Source of the DNA: Betaproteobacteria bacterium | GTDB taxonomy: Bacteria; Pseudomonadota; Gammaproteobacteria; Burkholderiales; SG8-39 | Reading direction: 5' to 3' | Assembly: GCA_011391295.1 (NCBI GenBank) | Contig: JAABQT010000017.1 | Coordinates: 1 to 13,805, forward strand | DNA length: 13,805 bases | Part shown: one piece after another, positions 1 to 6,210 of the stretch | How positions within the stretch are numbered: position 1 is the first letter of the stretch | Layout of the letters: each line of letters starts with the position of its first letter | The notes under the pieces: model-generated | The model's input: the letters and a program-made list of their open reading frames with translations, nothing else | The model's database searches: none | Told to the model about the DNA's origin: nothing | Program-made: the position numbers and the translations under genes

Positions 1-453
1 GAGCACCATCGTGCCGAGCGACCCCGCGGCCGCGACCGTGCCCACCGTCTGGCTGCGCCGCTCCGGGGGCGTGACGCGCGCGATGGTGCCGATCAGAACG
101 CCGAATCCCGTCCCCGCGGTGCCGACGCCGGTGAGAAAGCCCGCCACTTCGAGCCCGCCCGGGATGCCTTTGGAGAACGCCATCAGCGCGAGGCCCAGCG
201 TATAGAGGAGCGCGGTGCCGATCAGCACCGGCCTCGCGCCGTGCTTGTCGGCGAGCGCGCCGACGAAGGGCTGCGACAGGCCCCAGACGATGTTCTGCAG
301 CGCGAGCGAGAAGCCGAAGGTGGCGGCCGAGACGCCGATGTCGAGCGTGAGCGGGCGCATGAAGAGGCCCAGGCTCTGCCTCAAACCCATGCAGATCGAG
401 ATGATGAGCCCGCTCAGCAGGAGCAGGACGAGCAGGGCGCGGCGGTTCGTCAT
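1..453 (-). CDS. MFS transporter, N-terminal part (cut by window edge)
   Basis: This is the first 151 codons of a major facilitator superfamily transporter in the inner membrane; the rest lies beyond base 1. The hydrophobic segments lie at about residues 7-29, 43-63, 76-94 and 103-123. Between segments 2 and 3 is the MFS motif A loop, GALADKHGAR at 65-74, which fixes the family. The ATG at 453 is the only plausible start, because an in-frame TAG lies five codons upstream; no clear Shine-Dalgarno is seen. It follows the TetR gene on the same strand after an 86-bp gap, so it may be the last member of the TetR/cupin unit and export a compound sensed by the regulator. That link is inferred from position. 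The substrate cannot be read from the visible part. Confidence 0.85.
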   Translation of the reverse strand, partial: MTNRRALLVLLLLSGLIISICMGLRQSLGLFMRPLTLDIGVSAATFGFSLALQNIVWGLSQPFVGALADKHGARPVLIGTALLYTLGLALMAFSKGIPGGLEVAGFLTGVGTAGTGFGVLIGTIARVTPPERRSQTVGTVAAAGSLGTMVL

Positions 454-539
454 GGGAGGCGGACTCTAGCGCGGATTTTTCCATGCCGCGCGCGCATGCG
501 GGGGAGCGTTTCGCTCATGGCCCGCGATCGGGACGCCGT

Positions 540-1145
540 TCAGCGAGTGGCCGCCGCCTGGAAGTAGAAATCGAGCATCGTGGTCAGCGGCGCCGGGGTG
601 CCGCGCAGACGGCTGCGCAGCGCCGCGCCTTCCCAGCAGTCCACCAGCAGGCTCGCCATTTGCCGCGGTTCGGACTTGGCCGGGATATCGCCGCGCTTGC
701 GCGCCTCCTCCAGGCAAACGGCGATGCGCCGGGCGATCTCGGCAAAGCAGCCTTCGACCTTGCGCCGGAACACATCGCTCACGCCCGACAACTCCTGCCC
801 GAGTCCGCCCAGCAGGCAACCCATGTAGCCTTCGCGCCGGTAGTGCTCGCGCGTCAACTCGAAGAACCCGCGCACGCGCTTGAGCGGGGGAACGTTCTTG
901 TCGCCGAGGCAGGCGTCGAGGCCCGCATGCACGTTCTTCATATATTCGTCGATGACCTGGAGCGCGAAGTCCTCCTTGTCCTCGAAGTGATGGTAGAAGG
1001 AGCCCTTCGGCGTGCCCGTGGCGTCCAGCAGGGCCTGGATGCCCAGGTCGTGATAGCCGTGCTCGAGGAGCATGGCCAGCCCCGCATCGAGCAGACGCTG
1101 CTTGGTCCGGTGCGCCGGCTCCATGGCGATCGGTTGGCGAGGCAT
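540..1145 (-). CDS. TetR family repressor, NemR/AcuR-like
   Basis: A 201-residue transcriptional repressor. The helix-turn-helix lies at about residues 29-58 and ends in GTPKGSFYHHFEDKEDF, the form typical of the NemR/AcuR branch. The rest is the helical ligand-binding and dimerisation domain. By my unaided alignment, Cys110 in GYMGCLLGGLGQEL falls where E. coli NemR has its redox-active Cys106 (SGCLTVKL), so electrophile or oxidant sensing is plausible but inferred. The gene lies 32 bp after the cupin gene on the same strand. A repeat matching the NemR-type operator covers the promoter upstream of that gene, which suggests autoregulation. The start is uncertain: ATG 1145 sits directly behind a GC hairpin and lacks a Shine-Dalgarno, and Met8 (ATG at 1124) fits the family's usual N-terminal length better. 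Confidence 0.9.
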   Translation of the reverse strand: MPRQPIAMEPAHRTKQRLLDAGLAMLLEHGYHDLGIQALLDATGTPKGSFYHHFEDKEDFALQVIDEYMKNVHAGLDACLGDKNVPPLKRVRGFFELTREHYRREGYMGCLLGGLGQELSGVSDVFRRKVEGCFAEIARRIAVCLEEARKRGDIPAKSEPRQMASLLVDCWEGAALRSRLRGTPAPLTTMLDFYFQAAATR

Positions 1146-1148
1146 AGC

Positions 1149-1171
1149 GGGGCGCCGCAGTGCGGCTCCCC
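1149..1171 (-). repeat. GC hairpin between cupin and TetR genes
   Basis: Ten-base arms at 1149-1158 and 1162-1171 with one internal mismatch and a 3-nt loop form a strong stem in the cupin-TetR mRNA. No U tract follows, so it is not a standard intrinsic terminator. It ends 3 nt before ATG 1145. It could lower translation of the repressor, protect the upstream cupin message, or be a sign that the true TetR start is Met8 at 1124. Confidence 0.5.
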
Positions 1172-1177
1172 GTTATG

Positions 1178-1564
1178 TTAGCCCTTTACCTTCGCGATCA
1201 TGTGATCGATGACGCGGCAGTGCTCGTACTGGGGGCTGAACATGATGATCTCCGCGTCGGCGTCGACCTTGACGTTGTGCCCGGGCGGCCAGTGGAAAAG
1301 GTCGTTCGCCTTCACCGTCTCCTGCGCGCCGATGGTATCGGTGGTCGTGATCTGGCCGCGCAGGACGAAGCCCCAGTGCGGGCATTGGCACATGTCGCCC
1401 TCCAATCCCTCGAACAGCGCCGTGGTATCGACGCCCGCCGCCAGCGTGAAGTACTCGCCGCTGACCTGGCCGAAGCCGCTCGCGAGCCCGAACTGCATTT
1501 TCTGACGAATCACCACGCCCGGGATTTCCATCCGCACGTCCACCTCGTCTTTCGCCACCCGCAT
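1178..1564 (-). CDS. Small cupin-like protein
   Basis: A 128-residue protein read as a single-domain cupin. PHWGFVLRGQ (62-71) matches the first cupin motif, in which a His and a short beta-hairpin ending in Gly normally sit. NDLFHWPPGH (87-96) matches the second, with its PPGH turn. His63 and His96 are the likely metal or ligand residues; the acidic residue of the classical HxH...E set is not evident, so enzymatic activity is uncertain. Two cysteines (Cys59, Cys61) precede the motif. AAAGGAG about 8 nt upstream supports ATG 1564. It is the first gene after the promoter and TetR operator at 1592-1651, so it is probably the main target of the repressor. It may bind or convert the inducer, but I cannot name a substrate. 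Confidence 0.75.
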   Translation of the reverse strand: MRVAKDEVDVRMEIPGVVIRQKMQFGLASGFGQVSGEYFTLAAGVDTTALFEGLEGDMCQCPHWGFVLRGQITTTDTIGAQETVKANDLFHWPPGHNVKVDADAEIIMFSPQYEHCRVIDHMIAKVKG

Positions 1565-1591
1565 GATCGCCGCTCCTTTGGACTGGGTTGA

Positions 1592-1621
1592 CCGCCACTA
1601 GACCGATTGGTCTAGTGGCGG
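1592..1621. promoter_or_regulatory. TetR (NemR-type) operator, perfect 13-bp inverted repeat
   Basis: CCGCCACTAGACC (1592-1604), GATT (1605-1608) and GGTCTAGTGGCGG (1609-1621) form a perfect inverted repeat. The core TAGACC-N4-GGTCTA is the recognised NemR box. It begins 2 bp downstream of the -10 hexamer and covers the expected transcription start of the cupin-TetR unit, a classical place for repression by steric block. The adjacent NemR/AcuR-like TetR gene is the obvious binder; that pairing is inference. Confidence 0.85.
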
Positions 1622-1623
1622 CT

Positions 1624-1651
1624 ACTATACCCGGAAGGCAGGCGCCGTCAA
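1624..1651 (-). promoter_or_regulatory. Sigma70-type promoter of the cupin-TetR unit
   Basis: Read on the minus strand, TTGACG (1646-1651) and TATAGT (1624-1629) are separated by 16 bp, close to the sigma70 consensus at both hexamers. The start site would fall near 1617, inside the operator repeat, giving a leader of about 50 nt before the cupin ATG. A 16-bp palindrome, GCGCCGT-TG-ACGGCGC (1642-1657), also spans the -35 element. Confidence 0.7.
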
Positions 1652-1685
1652 CGGCGCGATAGCGAGGGGACGGCGCGCGGCGCCG

Positions 1686-3323
1686 CTAGGCGGCCTGCAG
1701 GGCGAGGCTTTGGCTCTCGAGGTAGTCCTCGTAGCTGCCGCGGAAGTCGATCACCGTTGCCGGGCCGCCTGCTGCGCCGGGCTTGAGCTCGAGGATGCGC
1801 GTGGCCAGCGACGAGACGAACTCGCGGTCGTGCGACACGAAAATCAGCGTGCCGGTGTACCTGTCGAGCGCGCCGTTCAGCGACTCGATGGATTCCATGT
1901 CGAGGTGGTTGGTCGGCTCATCGAGCAGCATCACGTTCGGCATGTCGAGGATCAGCTTGCCGATGAGCATGCGCTGACCCTCGCCGCCCGAGATGACCTT
2001 GAGGGATTTCTTCTGGTCGTCGCCCGAGAACAGGAGCTGGCCCAGCGTCGCGCGCACGATCAGCTCGTCCTGCTGCTTTTCCTTGCGCCGCCAGCGCCCC
2101 ATCCAGTCGGCGAGCGGCTCGTCGCCCCTGAATTCGTCCACCGGGTCCTGGGGCCAGTAGCCCTGGCGCGCCTTCTCGGCCCACCTCATGGTGCCGGCGT
2201 CGGCTTTCAGGTTGCCGGCCAGACAGCGAAGGAGCGTCGTCTTGCCCACGCCGTTGGGGCCGATGATCGCCACCTTCTCGCCCGCCTCGATGGTGAGATC
2301 AAACTTCTCGAACAGCTTCCTGCCCTTCTCGTAACCCTTGGCCAGCCCCTTCACCTCCACGGCCAGGCGGTGCAGCTTTTCCTTCGGGTCTACGAGGAAC
2401 CGGATGAACGGGTACTGCCGGCTGGAGGGCTTCACGTCCTCCACCTTGAGTTTTTCGATCATCTTCCTGCGCGAGGTCGCCTGGCGCGCCTTGGCCTTGT
2501 GGGCGCGGAAGCGCCGCACGAAATCCTCCAGGTCGGCGATGCGGTCCTTGGCCTTGGCGTTGTCCTTCTCCAGCTGCTGCTTCGCCAGGGTGGAAGCTTC
2601 CATGTAGTCGTCGTAGTTGCCGGCGTAGACGCGGATCTGGCCGTAGTCCACGTCCGCCATGTGCGTGCACACGCTGGAGAGGAAGTGCCGGTCGTGCGAG
2701 ATGATCACCATCGTGCTGGTGCGCCGGTTCAGCACGTCTTCCAGCCAGCGGATGCTGTTGAGGTCCAGGTTGTTGGTCGGCTCGTCCAGCAGCAGGATGT
2801 CCGGGTCGCCGAACAGGGCCTGCGCGAGGAGCACCCTCACCTTCCATCCCGGCGCCACCGCGCTCATCGGCCCCTGGTGCTGTTGCGTCGCCACCCCGAG
2901 GCCGAGCAGCAGTTCGCCCGCCCTCGCCTCCGCCGTGTAGCCGCCGTACTCTGCGTACTTGTGTTCCAGGTCCGCCGCGCGCAGGAACTCCTTTTCGTCC
3001 GCGTCCGGATTGGCGTAAATCGCGTCGCGCTGCTTCATCGCGTTCCACATCTCGGCGTGGCCCTGCATCACCACGTCCAGCACGCGCTCCGATTCGAAGG
3101 CGAACTGGTCCTGGCGCAGCCTGCCCAGCCGCTCGTTCTTGTCGATCGCGATCGACCCCGCGCTCGGCTCGAGCTCCCCGCCCAGGATCTTCATGAAGGT
3201 GGACTTGCCGCAGCCGTTGGCGCCGATCAGGCCATAGCGGTTGCCGCCGCCGAATTTGACGGAGACGTCGGAAAACAGGGGCTTGGCCCCGAACTGCATG
3301 GCGATGCCGGAAGCGACGATCAT
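1686..3323 (-). CDS. ybiT: ABC-F family ATPase, YbiT type
   Basis: A 545-residue cytosolic protein with two ATPase domains and no membrane part. ABC-F proteins bind the ribosome E site and relieve stalled or poorly positioned translation. NBD1 has Walker A GANGCGKS (34-41), the degenerate signature stretch SAVAPGWK (154-161) that marks the YbiT branch, Walker B ILLLDEP (176-182) and switch His210. A charged linker (about 243-320) follows. NBD2 has Walker A GPNGVGKT (355-362), signature ISGGEGQR (444-451), [10 protein letters not shown] (466-475) and His498. Its N-terminus closely resembles E. coli YbiT from memory. The frame is open upstream to 3530, but homology starts at ATG 3323 and the extra region is leader DNA with a terminator hairpin, so 3323 was chosen. 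It lies between two regulators and is probably monocistronic. Confidence 0.93.
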   Translation of the reverse strand: MIVASGIAMQFGAKPLFSDVSVKFGGGNRYGLIGANGCGKSTFMKILGGELEPSAGSIAIDKNERLGRLRQDQFAFESERVLDVVMQGHAEMWNAMKQRDAIYANPDADEKEFLRAADLEHKYAEYGGYTAEARAGELLLGLGVATQQHQGPMSAVAPGWKVRVLLAQALFGDPDILLLDEPTNNLDLNSIRWLEDVLNRRTSTMVIISHDRHFLSSVCTHMADVDYGQIRVYAGNYDDYMEASTLAKQQLEKDNAKAKDRIADLEDFVRRFRAHKAKARQATSRRKMIEKLKVEDVKPSSRQYPFIRFLVDPKEKLHRLAVEVKGLAKGYEKGRKLFEKFDLTIEAGEKVAIIGPNGVGKTTLLRCLAGNLKADAGTMRWAEKARQGYWPQDPVDEFRGDEPLADWMGRWRRKEKQQDELIVRATLGQLLFSGDDQKKSLKVISGGEGQRMLIGKLILDMPNVMLLDEPTNHLDMESIESLNGALDRYTGTLIFVSHDREFVSSLATRILELKPGAAGGPATVIDFRGSYEDYLESQSLALQAA

Positions 3324-3341
3324 TTGAAGAGTTCCAGAAAC

Positions 3342-3363
3342 AAAAAAGCCGGCCGCGGCCAGC
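3342..3363 (-). terminator. Intrinsic terminator in the leader of the ABC-F gene
   Basis: On the minus strand GCTGGCCGCGGCCGGC (3363-3348) folds into a GC stem with one G-U pair and is followed directly by six T residues (3347-3342). This is a good rho-independent terminator. It could end the MarR transcript (stop at 3493), but only 18 nt separate the T run from the ABC-F ATG at 3323, too few for a promoter. ABC-F transcription therefore has to pass through it, which suggests attenuation. Confidence 0.8.
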
Positions 3364-3375
3364 TTTGGGTCGGGT

Positions 3376-3393
3376 CTAACTGCGGGGGCGCAT
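3376..3393 (-). other. Candidate five-codon leader ORF (MRPRS) upstream of the terminator
   Basis: On the minus strand ATG at 3393 starts a complete five-codon frame, Met-Arg-Pro-Arg-Ser, ending in TAG at 3376-3378, 12 nt before the terminator stem. Leader peptides of this size occur ahead of attenuators of some ABC-F resistance genes. No strong Shine-Dalgarno precedes it. Its ATG overlaps the extended -10 at 3392-3400, so it is transcribed whole only if transcription begins further upstream, for example at the TATAAC at 3415-3420 or from the MarR gene. It could be chance. Confidence 0.3.
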
Positions 3394-3400
3394 TGTAGCA
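3392..3400 (-). promoter_or_regulatory. Candidate extended -10 promoter for the ABC-F gene
   Basis: TGC-TACAAT on the minus strand fits an extended -10 element (TGn plus a 5/6 match to TATAAT); no good -35 is visible. Transcription would start near 3385, leaving a leader of about 60 nt that contains the terminator. A second -10-like TATAAC lies at 3415-3420 with an equally weak -35. Confidence 0.45.
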
Positions 3401-3492
3401 GGCTCGGCTCGCGCGTTATACCCTGCGGGCATGCAAGCACCATTCTCGGCTGGGCGCATTGGACGGCGCGGCGTTGGGCGGCGGCTGACGAG

Positions 3493-4047
3493 CTACTTCC
3501 CGGGCACGCGCCTGCGGCGTCCTGGCGCAACGGGCGCGAGCGAGGACAGGTCCGGATTCGCCCAGCCGGGCACCGACTGGGCGACCTTCATCAGCAAGGC
3601 GTTGAATTGCGCCCGCTCCGGGGCCGAAAGCGGCGCGAGCATGCGGCGCTCGCGCGCCGCCAGCAGGGGCACGATCCTGCGGAACATCGCTGCGCCGGCG
3701 GGCGTGACGCGCAGCTCCATGCGGCGCGAGTCGACCGCGCTCGGGCGCCGCGCGACCAGGCGCTTGCGCTCGAGCTTCGCCACCGCGACGCTGATGCTGT
3801 TCTTCGGCCGCCCGGTGGCGGCGACGATTTCCTGCGCGGTCACCCCCGGATGCTGCGCCGTGCAGAACAGGATCACGTACTCCGGCCGCGAAATGCCGAT
3901 GCGCTGCTCGAGCGCGAGATAGAACGGCACGGTGTAGAAATTGGCGATGTAGTTCAGGCGCCACGCCAGGGTGAGCGCGTTGCCCCGCAGCATGCGCTCG
4001 TGCAGCTCGCCGCCCGTGCCTTTTGCCATGCCCCGAGCATATCGCAT
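3493..4047 (-). CDS. MarR family transcriptional regulator
   Basis: A 184-residue winged-helix regulator. The DNA-binding domain covers about residues 55-117: the recognition-helix region [21 protein letters not shown] lies near 76-96, and the wing carries the family DxR motif (Asp106, Arg108) in [13 protein letters not shown]. The flanking helices form the dimer interface, with a basic tail (GRRRRVPGK). It is divergent from the Liv operon, whose gene for the binding protein starts 77 bp away. The TGGTTC-N6-GAACCA repeat between them is the likely operator, so it probably represses the operon until a small acid or aromatic ligand binds. The target follows from the layout; the ligand is unknown. 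AAGGGG lies about 9 nt before ATG 4047; Met7 (4029) is an alternative start. Confidence 0.9.
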   Translation of the reverse strand: MRYARGMAKGTGGELHERMLRGNALTLAWRLNYIANFYTVPFYLALEQRIGISRPEYVILFCTAQHPGVTAQEIVAATGRPKNSISVAVAKLERKRLVARRPSAVDSRRMELRVTPAGAAMFRRIVPLLAARERRMLAPLSAPERAQFNALLMKVAQSVPGWANPDLSSLAPVAPGRRRRVPGK

Positions 4048-4059
4048 CTGGCCGGCCCC

Positions 4060-4088
4060 TTGACATTGGTTCCACTTTGAACCATTCT
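4060..4088 (+). promoter_or_regulatory. Promoter of the Liv-type operon
   Basis: TTGACA (4060-4065) is a perfect -35 hexamer. At 17-bp spacing the -10 is CATTCT (4083-4088), a weak 3/6 match, as expected for a regulated promoter. It precedes the AGGAGGAGG ribosome binding site (4111-4119) and the ATG at 4125. Confidence 0.55.
4067..4084. promoter_or_regulatory. Probable MarR operator in the divergent gap
   Basis: TGGTTC (4067-4072), six bases, GAACCA (4079-4084): a perfect 6-bp inverted repeat in the spacer between the -35 and -10 of the plus-strand promoter, and 19 bp upstream of the MarR start codon. MarR dimers bind inverted repeats of this size, commonly in gaps shared with a divergent target, so one site could control both directions. 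Confidence 0.65.
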
Positions 4089-4124
4089 GGCCGCCGCAGC
4101 CAACCCCTCTAGGAGGAGGAGTCC

Positions 4125-5330
4125 ATGGACCGTTCCGCGTTCGTTCGTGCCGTCGCCCTCGCGCTCGCCCTTCCCGCCCTCGCCCTCGGCGCGCCCGCGC
4201 TGGCGCAGACCGGCCCGATCAAGGTCGGCGTCATCGGGCCCTTCAAGCTCACCCCGGGCCGCGACATCCAGGAGGCCTCGACCCTCGCCGTCGAGGAGAT
4301 CAACGCCGCGGGCGGCGTCCTCGGCAGGAAGCTCCAGCTGGTGTTCGCCGAGACCGAGCAGAGCCCCGAGAAGGGCAAGACCGCCGTCGAGCGGCTGCTG
4401 TTCGTCGACAAGGTGGACGTGATCATCGGCGAGCACCGCAGCGAGGTGTCGCTCGCCGTGCAGCCGATCATCGCCGAGAACAAGAAGATCTTCCTCTCCA
4501 CCGGCACCGCCTCGCCGCTGCTCTCGGACAACGTGCTGAAGGATTACGCCAAGTACAAGTACTACTTCCGCACCTTCCTCAACGCCAACCAGATGGCCGA
4601 GCAGATGCAGCTGCAGCTCACCGACATGATGTCCACCTACAAGCGCGAGAGGGTGGCGGTGATCGCCGAGACCGCGGTGTGGGTGGAGCCGATCGTGACC
4701 GCGCTCAAGCAGTCCCTCGGCAGCCGGCTGGTGGCGCTGGAGCGCGTCTCGACCAACGCCAAGGACCTCTCCGTGGAGCTCTCGCGCGTGCAAAGCGCGA
4801 AGGCGCAGATCGTGTTCGTGATCCTCGCCGCCGACGCGGGGCTGCCTTTCGCGCGCCAGTGGGCCGACCGCCAGATCCCGGCGCTGGTCACCGGCTACAC
4901 GGTGATGGCGCAGAGCGACCGCTTCTGGGAGCAGACCGAGGGGCGTGCGCAGGCCTTCATGACCTGGAAGCACGGCGTGCGCGCGCCGATCAGCCCGAAG
5001 ACCATCCCCTACTGGGACCGCTACACCAAGAAGTACGGCCACGTGCCCGGCGCCTACACCAATTTCGCCACCTACGACGGCGTGTACATCCTCGTCGACG
5101 CGATCCGGCGCGCGGGCTCGCTCGACTCGGACGCGCTGGTGAAGGCGCTCGAGGCGACGGACCACGTCGGCGTCTCCGGGCGCATCAAGTTCTCCAAGCG
5201 CCACGACCCCGAGGCCGGCCCCGAGTTCCTGCCCTTCACCTACATCCAGTGGAACAAGGGCGAGATGGTCACGGTCTGGCCGCCGAAGATGAAGACGGGC
5301 GAGATGCAGATGCCCGCCTGGATCAAGTAG
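4125..5330 (+). CDS. Liv-type ABC transporter substrate-binding protein
   Basis: A 401-residue periplasmic binding protein of the branched-chain amino acid type (periplasmic-binding-protein type I fold). Residues 1-27 are a Sec signal peptide: short charged start, hydrophobic core, cleavage motif APALA before Gln28. The mature protein opens with IKVGVIGPF and has the lobe-1 element ASTLAVEEINAAGGVLGRKLQLVFAET (about 51-77) and FLSTGTASPLL near 123-133, at the usual ligand-binding position. The later lobe has TYDGVYILVDAIRRAGS, near 324-340. AGGAGGAGG 5 nt before ATG 4125 is a near-ideal ribosome binding site, suiting the high dose such proteins need. It heads the operon and delivers ligand to the two permeases. 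The ligand may be an amino acid, amide, urea or aromatic acid; the sequence alone does not decide. Confidence 0.92.
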   Translation: MDRSAFVRAVALALALPALALGAPALAQTGPIKVGVIGPFKLTPGRDIQEASTLAVEEINAAGGVLGRKLQLVFAETEQSPEKGKTAVERLLFVDKVDVIIGEHRSEVSLAVQPIIAENKKIFLSTGTASPLLSDNVLKDYAKYKYYFRTFLNANQMAEQMQLQLTDMMSTYKRERVAVIAETAVWVEPIVTALKQSLGSRLVALERVSTNAKDLSVELSRVQSAKAQIVFVILAADAGLPFARQWADRQIPALVTGYTVMAQSDRFWEQTEGRAQAFMTWKHGVRAPISPKTIPYWDRYTKKYGHVPGAYTNFATYDGVYILVDAIRRAGSLDSDALVKALEATDHVGVSGRIKFSKRHDPEAGPEFLPFTYIQWNKGEMVTVWPPKMKTGEMQMPAWIK

Positions 5331-5352
5331 TCTCCAGGCCGGAGAACAGGGG

Positions 5353-6210
5353 TTGCTCGCCGACATCGTCATCTTCGGCACCATCTGGGGTGCCATCTAC
5401 ACGATCCTCGCGCTGGGCTTCACGCTGATCTTCGGCGTCGCGCGCATCCTCAACCTGGCGTACGGGGCCATGTACCTGGTGGCCTCGTACCTCATCTACA
5501 CGCTGGTCACGCGCTTCGGCATGCCGGCGCCGGTGGCGTGGCTGCTGGCGGTGGCGGCCACCGCGCTGGCGGGGATGCTGCTCTACCGGCTGTTTATCTT
5601 CCCGCTGCGCGACACGCTCGGCCGGGTGCTGATCGTCACCGCCGGGATGGCGATCTTCCTGCAGGAGGTGGCGGTCCTCCTCTACAGCACCGAGCCGCGC
5701 TACGTGCCCACGCTGCTTCCCGGGAGCCTCGAGTTCCTGGGCGTGCGCATCACCCACCAGCAGCTCCTCACCCTGGTGGTGGCGTTCGCGCTGGTCGCGC
5801 TGCTGCACCTGTTCCTCGAGCGCACGCGCTACGGGCGCGAGCTGCGCGCGGTCGCGCAGGACGCGGAGATGGCCTCCCTCATGGGCATCCCGGTGGAGCG
5901 CACCTACCTCGTGGCGATGGGCCTGTCCACGGCGCTCGCGGCCGCGGCGGGCGCGCTGGTTGCGCCGTTCCTCACCGTCAGCCCCGAGATGGGCTGGTCG
6001 CCGCTGCTGGTCGCCTTCACCGTGGTGGTGCTGGGCGGGCTGGGGAGCCTCTGGGGCACCATCCTCGCCGCGTTCATCGTCGCCTACGCCGAGATGTTCA
6101 CCGCCTACCTCATCTCGCCGCAGCTGCGCGACGCGGCGACCTTCGCCATCATGATCGGCACGCTGGTGTTCCGGCCGCACGGCCTGTTCGGCAAGGGGAT
6201 CGTCGAATGA
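5353..6210 (+). CDS. livH: Liv-type ABC permease, LivH family
   Basis: A 285-residue inner-membrane permease with about eight hydrophobic segments. Family marks are the N-terminal LGFTLIFGVARILNLAYGAMYLVASYL (about 20-46), the cytoplasmic coupling loop RTRYGRELRAVAQDAEMASLMGIPV (about 156-180) that contacts the ATPases, and the late VVVLGGLGSLWGTILAAFIVAY. It starts with TTG at 5353, 22 bp after the binding-protein stop. GGAG at 5341-5344 lies 8 nt upstream, and protein similarity begins right there, so TTG is the accepted start. It pairs with the LivM-type protein to form the channel. Its stop overlaps the next start by 4 bp (ATGA), indicating coupled translation. The gene name refers to the family, not the substrate. 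Confidence 0.93.
   Translation: MLADIVIFGTIWGAIYTILALGFTLIFGVARILNLAYGAMYLVASYLIYTLVTRFGMPAPVAWLLAVAATALAGMLLYRLFIFPLRDTLGRVLIVTAGMAIFLQEVAVLLYSTEPRYVPTLLPGSLEFLGVRITHQQLLTLVVAFALVALLHLFLERTRYGRELRAVAQDAEMASLMGIPVERTYLVAMGLSTALAAAAGALVAPFLTVSPEMGWSPLLVAFTVVVLGGLGSLWGTILAAFIVAYAEMFTAYLISPQLRDAATFAIMIGTLVFRPHGLFGKGIVE

Noticed and set aside
504..516. GAGCG-TTT-CGCTC hairpin between the TetR and MFS genes
   Set aside because: The stem is only 5 bp with no T run, so it is not a credible terminator or attenuator.
1710..3398. Long plus-strand open frame (562 codons) opposite the ABC-F gene
   Set aside because: It is antisense to a clear ABC-F gene, rich in Arg/His/Leu/Val runs, and matches no family; it arises from high GC content.
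3324..3530. N-terminal extension of the ABC-F protein to an ATG at 3530
   Set aside because: The extra 69 residues have no similarity, overlap the MarR gene, and would translate through a terminator hairpin; the family start is at 3323.
3954..5396. Minus-strand open frame (480 codons) opposite the binding protein and the MarR gap
   Set aside because: It is antisense to the binding protein, crosses a promoter region and has no recognisable motifs.
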